64,000 bases of DNA from Paenibacillus polymyxa (GTDB lineage Bacteria > Bacillota > Bacilli > Paenibacillales > Paenibacillaceae), in contig NZ_JAGGNR010000005.1 of NCBI RefSeq assembly GCF_018614975.1, positions 1-64,000 of the forward strand. The letters are read 5' to 3'. Under the pieces are notes generated by a model, which had not been told where the DNA came from, did not search any database, and saw only the letters and a list, made by a program, of their open reading frames with translations. The position numbers and the translations under genes are program-made. Below are positions 59,845-64,000 of this stretch, piece after piece. How positions within the stretch are numbered: the first letter of the stretch is position 1; each line of letters opens with the position of its first letter.

Positions 59845-61266
59845 TTATTCGGATCCACCATTCAGATAATTGAAGAAAGGTTGATCTACCCAGAAGTCAT
59901 ACGTAGTAATGTCAGCATCAGGGGCTAGTTTCAAGAAGCCTTCCCGAATGGTTTTGGCATTCTCTTTCAGCGAGAAGGACTGAGCATAGTAATTGCCAAG
60001 AGCGATCTTATTATTGGAAATGACCGGATAGTTGGTCAAAGCGGTTGGTGAATAATACAGCGGTTGCCACCAGGAACTGAGAATCAGTGGAGATGTACTT
60101 TCACTGTTCTTTTTGGCATATTTCAGCACAATATCATTGAAGCGGACTTTGTCTGCCACATTGTTGAACTCGAACTGAATATCATATTCCTTCGCAGAAG
60201 CAATATAGTTGCCGTTCTCGATCTGTGTCACTTTATAGTCTGGCGTTTCCTTCGGCTCGCCCCATTCCTTCAAATAAATGAAGGCAGATGTCTTGGGTTG
60301 GAATTGCACATCAGCATTAATACCTTCGCTACGCAACAAACCAACCAACTGTACAGCATGTTGAATATTATCGTGGCCGTAGGTAAGTGTCAGTTCATCG
60401 ATAAAGTTGGAATCAAAGCGGCTATCCTTCAGATTATAACCCGTTACGAGATCATCTCGCAGGGCCTGATCCACAATCTTTCTCAGCTCAGGTGATTCGA
60501 TTAGGTCCGCTGTGCGATATGCAGCAACCAGTTTGGAATAGATGTCCGCATCGCCGGAACGCCCAATCTCATGTTTGTATTTCCCTTGGCTGATCAGGAC
60601 ACGTCCAAGCAGTGTGTTGGCGAAATCCTTGCTTGCTACGCCACCCTTAAGGAGAGCAGGGTACAGGCTTTCGGGAATCAGGCCTGTATCGATCGCTGCA
60701 GCCAATTCCTGTGCGGCTTGTCCCTGAACACGGTTCGGGCTAATGCCAACTTTGGCAAGGGCTTTGGCTGTTTTCTCTGTGGGATATGTATAAGCGAGTT
60801 CCTTGAATCCGGCTGCTTTCACCGCGATGAAGACCGCTGCATAAGTGCTCAGTTGATCCTTGGCACGTACTTCTGTACCTGTAAGAACCCCATTATTGAA
60901 TAAGGATACGGCAGCATCGTAGGAAGAATCACCAGAAGACAGATCGGTAAAGACTGGAGCTTTGGCTGCATTGTCACTTACTTGAGTTGCTTCCGTGATG
61001 GTTGCAATGGCTTGAATGAAATCACCTTTGGTAATCTGTTGCGGCAATTGAATGTTGTATTTCGCTTGCAAGAATTGAGCAAAATCCGCTGCGCTTTCCG
61101 TATAGGCAACTGGAGCCTGAGCTACCGGTCCTTTGACACTTTGTGAGGTGGTTGGTTTAGCCGGAGTTGCAGTGGCTGCAGACGCAGAAGCGGGCAAGCT
61201 AAGGCTGCCGAGTGTTACCGGAGCGGCGAGTAGGGCAGCCAACGTGATCTGGGTGATTTTTTTCAA
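59845..61266 (-). CDS. Secreted protein with SLH-like repeats, unknown function
   Basis: A 473-aa exported protein: signal peptide (KKITQITLAALLAAPVTLG, cleaved around ASA). The N-terminal part has two or three SLH-like modules (FTDLSSGDSSYDAAVSLFNN, GVLTGTEVRAKDQLSTYAAV) and the rest is an alpha/beta domain (LLRSEGINADVQFQPKTSAF, FIYLKEWGEPKETPDYKV). SLH-like repeats usually attach proteins to the cell wall. Catalytic motifs were not recognised. Confidence 0.7.
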   Translation of the reverse strand: MKKITQITLAALLAAPVTLGSLSLPASASAATATPAKPTTSQSVKGPVAQAPVAYTESAADFAQFLQAKYNIQLPQQITKGDFIQAIATITEATQVSDNAAKAPVFTDLSSGDSSYDAAVSLFNNGVLTGTEVRAKDQLSTYAAVFIAVKAAGFKELAYTYPTEKTAKALAKVGISPNRVQGQAAQELAAAIDTGLIPESLYPALLKGGVASKDFANTLLGRVLISQGKYKHEIGRSGDADIYSKLVAAYRTADLIESPELRKIVDQALRDDLVTGYNLKDSRFDSNFIDELTLTYGHDNIQHAVQLVGLLRSEGINADVQFQPKTSAFIYLKEWGEPKETPDYKVTQIENGNYIASAKEYDIQFEFNNVADKVRFNDIVLKYAKKNSESTSPLILSSWWQPLYYSPTALTNYPVISNNKIALGNYYAQSFSLKENAKTIREGFLKLAPDADITTYDFWVDQPFFNYLNGGSE

Positions 61267-61451
61267 AGGAATAGCCTCCTTAAAATGGGTTGGAAAATGA
61301 GATACTTCCGGTTATAAATCTGACAAATCCTATATGAATATAATAATTGGATTGACTTTAGCACGGAGACGCGATGGATGTCAACGAAAAAAAGCTTGAT
61401 ACAGAACGGTTTCCAAAGCTTGGTAGAAAGCGAATTGTCAATTATATTCTA

Positions 61452-61507
61452 TTTGAGTGTATACGCTCAAAGATTTATTGACAAGGATCGACAGTATCCG
61501 CTAGGAT
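61452..61507 (+). promoter_or_regulatory. Promoter and upstream palindrome of the nucleoside-binding protein gene
   Basis: TTGACA (61478-61483), an 18-base spacer and TAGGAT (61502-61507) form a SigA promoter. Six bases before the -35 lies TTTGAGTGTATACGCTCAAA (61452-61471), a 20-bp dyad with one mismatched pair. The position fits an activator or a repressor site. Confidence 0.6.
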
Positions 61508-61542
61508 AAGAAAAAAGAATGTTGAAAAGGGGTATTTTCAAA

Positions 61543-62574
61543 ATGAAAAGAGGTTTATCGTTCGTCTTATCGATCATCATGTTGGCTATTTTGTTGGCAG
61601 CTTGTGGGAATTCGGCTTCCAAAGACGAACAATCCGCCCAAGGCAGTGATTCGGAGAAATCTCTTCGGATGGCCCTCGTACTTCCCGAAAAAATAGGGGT
61701 TAACCCTTTCTTTGTACAGATGGATGAAGGCTTCAAAAAAGCAGGCGAAGAATTCAAAGTAGATACCAAGACGATTGAATCGACAGACCCGGCAGCATTT
61801 GAACAAAATCTGCGTGCTGCGGTTGCCGAGAATTATGATCTGATTATTACAGCAACTTTCCAGGCAGAAGATGCATTGAAGAAAGTCGCAGCAGAGAATC
61901 CGGACAAGTCCTTTGCGATTGTAGATACAACCGTTGATCTTCCTAACGTGCGTAGCGTTGGTTTCCGTGAATATGAAGGGGCGTACCTGCTTGGTGCAGC
62001 TGCTGGATTGTCCACCAAAACAGACAAAGTCGGCATGATCGCAGCAATGGATGTACCATTGATCAAGAAATATACGGAAGGGTTCAAAGCTGGATTGGAA
62101 TCCGTGAATCCGGATGCAGAATTCCTCGTGAACTATGTAGGTGGATTCAATGACCCGGCCAAAGCAAAAGAATTGGCGCTGGTACAATTCGGCAAAGGCG
62201 CTGACTTCATCGCTGGCGCATCCGCTGTAGGTGATCTTGGTGTGTTCGAAGCAGCGAAAGAAAAAGGCTTCTATACTTCAGGTCAGGATACGGACCGTAC
62301 GGTTGAAGACCCGGAACATATCGTATTGTCTCAATTGAAGTCAACCGATACGGTTGCTTATGAGACCGTAAAAGATTTCGTAGAAGGCAACTTCAAAGCA
62401 GGTGCAGTAAACTACGGCTTGAAAGAAGACGGTGTGGGCCTGACGTACGTTACACGTGACAGCGAATCTCCATTGAATGCTTTTGTTGGACAAGAAGTGA
62501 TCGACAAGGTTAAAGCAATCAAGGATGATATCGTATCCGGCAAAATCGTAGTCAAAGATCCATTGCAACAATAG
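61543..62574 (+). CDS. nupN: BMP-family (nucleoside-type) substrate-binding lipoprotein
   Basis: A 343-aa lipoprotein: lipobox LAAC (RGLSFVLSIIMLAILLAAC), then the BMP fold (LRMALVLPEKIGVNPFFVQM, NYDLIITATFQAEDALKKVA, VGFREYEGAYLLGAAAGLS). The family binds purine nucleosides; B. subtilis NupN is a guanosine-binding example. I chose ATG 61543, with AAAGGGG about 10 bases before it. The next gene encodes a sugar/nucleoside-type duplicated ATPase, as expected for nupN-nupO. Confidence 0.8.
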   Translation: MKRGLSFVLSIIMLAILLAACGNSASKDEQSAQGSDSEKSLRMALVLPEKIGVNPFFVQMDEGFKKAGEEFKVDTKTIESTDPAAFEQNLRAAVAENYDLIITATFQAEDALKKVAAENPDKSFAIVDTTVDLPNVRSVGFREYEGAYLLGAAAGLSTKTDKVGMIAAMDVPLIKKYTEGFKAGLESVNPDAEFLVNYVGGFNDPAKAKELALVQFGKGADFIAGASAVGDLGVFEAAKEKGFYTSGQDTDRTVEDPEHIVLSQLKSTDTVAYETVKDFVEGNFKAGAVNYGLKEDGVGLTYVTRDSESPLNAFVGQEVIDKVKAIKDDIVSGKIVVKDPLQQ

Positions 62575-62625
62575 TTCGAATGTTTCTAATGTTCTTTACA
62601 ATGAATGAGTGATGGAATGGATCAG

Positions 62626-62653
62626 CCGGCTGCCCGATCAGGCAGCCGGTTTT
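62626..62653 (+). terminator. Terminator of nupN
   Basis: CCGGCTGCC (62626-62634) pairs with GGCAGCCGG (62641-62649), followed by TTTT. It separates nupN from the ATPase gene, with the repeat copy 3 following. Confidence 0.85.
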
Positions 62654-62677
62654 GCTGCTATTAAATGACCAGTATAT

Positions 62678-62854
62678 GTTCAACTTATCGTTTACACGAT
62701 AACGAAGAGGACAGAAATAACCTGAAGAAGCGAAGTGTTCGCATTTATCCCCGGATTTTCCCTTGTCAAAAGGGAATCAAAAAATCTGGGGATAACGGCG
62801 ATCGGAAGGTTGTTCTGTCATCGTAGTGGCGAGTGTAACCTTTTTAAGTTGAAC
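62678..62854. repeat. MITE-like palindromic repeat, copy 3 (inverted)
   Basis: It is bounded by GTTCAACTT (62678-62686) and AAGTTGAAC (62846-62854). In reverse orientation it matches copies 1 and 2: GACAGAAATAACCTGAAG, ATTTATCCCCGGATTTT, AAATCTGGGGATAACGGCG, GATCGGAAGGTT and CAGTGTGTAAACG-type end modules. It lies directly between nupN's terminator and the ATPase ribosome site, which begins at the repeat's right end. Confidence 0.8.
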
Positions 62855-62875
62855 TGAGGGGAGCGAACGCGAGAT

Positions 62876-64000
62876 ATGCTGTTGGAGATGGAGCAGATTA
62901 CGAAGAGATACGGCGGCTTCACCGCTAACCGTGACATCCGTTTTAATTTGCGTGAGGGAGAGATTCATGCCCTTGTAGGTGAGAACGGGGCCGGTAAAAC
63001 AACCTTGATGCGTATGCTGTACGGGATGGAACAGCCTACGTCAGGCACAATCAAAGTCCGTGGACGCGAAGTGAGCTTTGCTACGCCGTCCCAGGCGATG
63101 GCAAGTGGCATCGGTATGGTGCACCAGCATTTTATGCTGTTCCCTTCCTTTACGGTGGCGGAGAACATCGTGATTGGACGCGAACCGGCGAAGGCAGGTG
63201 CATTTGATCGCAAAAAAGCAGCGGCCCAGGTGAACGAGCTTGGCAGACAATATGGTATGCCGGTTGACCCGTGGAAAAAAGTGTCCGAGTGTCCACTTGG
63301 CATGCAGCAGCGTGTTGAAATTCTCAAGGTGCTGCATCAGGGCGCAGACATCATTATATTGGATGAACCTTCAGCGGTACTGACACCGCTGGAAGTGAAG
63401 GAACTGCTGGCGAACATGAAATCACTCGCCAAACTGGGCAAAACCTTTGTACTGATCACGCATAAGCTGCAAGAAGTCATGGATGTAGCCGACCGGATCA
63501 CGGTGCTTCGGGATGGTCAGGTGACAGGTACGTTGGAAGCGAAGGATACACATGTGGAGGAATTATCCCGTCTGATGGTTGGTCGTGAACTTGTGCGTAT
63601 GGACAAGCAGCCATCGGTTCCAGCGGAAGCGGTGCTTCAGGTGGAAGGGATCAATCTGTCCGGAGCGAAGGATCGTTCGGCGCTCAAGGACATCCACATG
63701 GAGGTTCGAAAAGGTGAGGTCGTTGGTATAGCGGGTATCTCGGGTAACGGCCAGTCGGAACTGATTCAGGTCATTGCCGGACTGCGTAAGGCGGATAGTG
63801 GTCGCGTTGTGCTCTCCGGGCAGGATACAACCAATTGGCCTGTACGGCGCATCCGGGAGCATGGACTTGCTCATATCCCGGAAGATCGTTACATGTGGGG
63901 AGCAGCCAAGGATGCAAGTGTTCGCGAGAACGGGCTGATGGGACATCATCATCGCTTGCAGTCACGTGGCATCATCAAAGCCAAAGCAGCAAGAACGATG
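62876..64000 (+). CDS. nupO: Nucleoside-type ABC transporter ATP-binding protein, start of gene
   Basis: A 375-codon fragment running off the window edge. The first ATPase domain has Walker A GENGAGKTT, a Q-loop in GMVHQHFMLF, and Walker B ADIIILDEPSAVLTP. The usual LSVG signature reads CPLGMQQRVEIL here. The second domain begins near residue 255 (GINLSGAKDRSALKDIHME, GIAGISGNGQSELIQVIAGL). That is the duplicated layout of BMP-type transporters (about 510 aa). GAGGGGAG is 13 bases before ATG 62876; ATG 62888 is an alternative. Confidence 0.85.
   Translation, partial: MLLEMEQITKRYGGFTANRDIRFNLREGEIHALVGENGAGKTTLMRMLYGMEQPTSGTIKVRGREVSFATPSQAMASGIGMVHQHFMLFPSFTVAENIVIGREPAKAGAFDRKKAAAQVNELGRQYGMPVDPWKKVSECPLGMQQRVEILKVLHQGADIIILDEPSAVLTPLEVKELLANMKSLAKLGKTFVLITHKLQEVMDVADRITVLRDGQVTGTLEAKDTHVEELSRLMVGRELVRMDKQPSVPAEAVLQVEGINLSGAKDRSALKDIHMEVRKGEVVGIAGISGNGQSELIQVIAGLRKADSGRVVLSGQDTTNWPVRRIREHGLAHIPEDRYMWGAAKDASVRENGLMGHHHRLQSRGIIKAKAARTM

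Noticed and set aside
1..64000. CRISPR array, rRNA or tRNA genes
   Set aside because: No spaced direct repeats of 25-40 bases and no recognisable rRNA or tRNA segments were seen while reading the window; no computed search was run.

Overview
This 64 kb window looks like a chromosomal segment of a Paenibacillus-type Firmicute. The reasons are strong GGAGG ribosome binding sites with frequent TTG and GTG starts, many rho-independent terminators, and Bacillus-like loci: ywrCBA chromate genes, cdaS, a Bacillus-type Fnr with a C-terminal cysteine cluster, Spo0E phosphatases, glnQHMP, ycnJ/ycnI, YesM/YesN-type two-component systems and a nupN/nupO-type transporter. No rRNA, tRNA or CRISPR array was seen. 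Assignments come from reading motifs, not from database searches.

Layout. The left edge (1-127) is the right end of an IS200/IS605 (TnpB) element. Next come a methyltransferase, a nine-repeat Ig-like surface protein, the chromate cluster (3.8-5.4 kb) and a PAS kinase with its regulator. From 7.5 to 11 kb there is an AT-rich accessory stretch with a siderophore-binding pseudogene, a secreted unknown and a PadR/membrane-protein pair. From 11.3 to 21.9 kb lie a GAF protein divergent from fnr, a GNAT, a 51-aa small protein with a Fur box, cdaS, leucine dehydrogenase, and a LysR gene divergent from an old-yellow-enzyme gene. A second AT-rich accessory region (22-29.5 kb) holds tandem RRNPP/AimR-like (Alo-type) receptors with a pheromone-precursor ORF, two Spo0E genes, a second PadR/membrane pair, another secreted protein and a likely type I toxin remnant. 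From 29.8 to 44.9 kb are a carbohydrate ABC operon with YesM/YesN control and a TIM-barrel plus FAD enzyme, glnQHMP, a GH28 pectinase-type enzyme, an AraC regulator and a cupin. From 45 to 64 kb are an ECF sigma/anti-sigma pair, an aldo-keto reductase, DUF445, a probable type VII secretion lipase toxin module, the copper genes ycnJ/ycnI with a two-component system, a c-di-GMP GGDEF/HD-GYP operon, a secreted protein and the start of a nucleoside ABC transporter.

Most notable. (1) At 49407-51446, a lipoprotein, an N-terminal lipase joined to a C-terminal WXG/LXG-like helical domain, and a WXG protein match the architecture of the Staphylococcus TslA reverse-order type VII lipase toxin. (2) At 22408-25886, an Alo-like peptide quorum-sensing array has a 43-aa precursor overlapping its receptor gene, a receptor that looks mosaic, and a collapsed third receptor. 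(3) A roughly 150-220 bp palindromic repeat with terminal inverted repeats (MITE-like) occurs three times, at 13.6, 52.6 and 62.7 kb. (4) A Fur-boxed 51-aa gene was found by direct reading.
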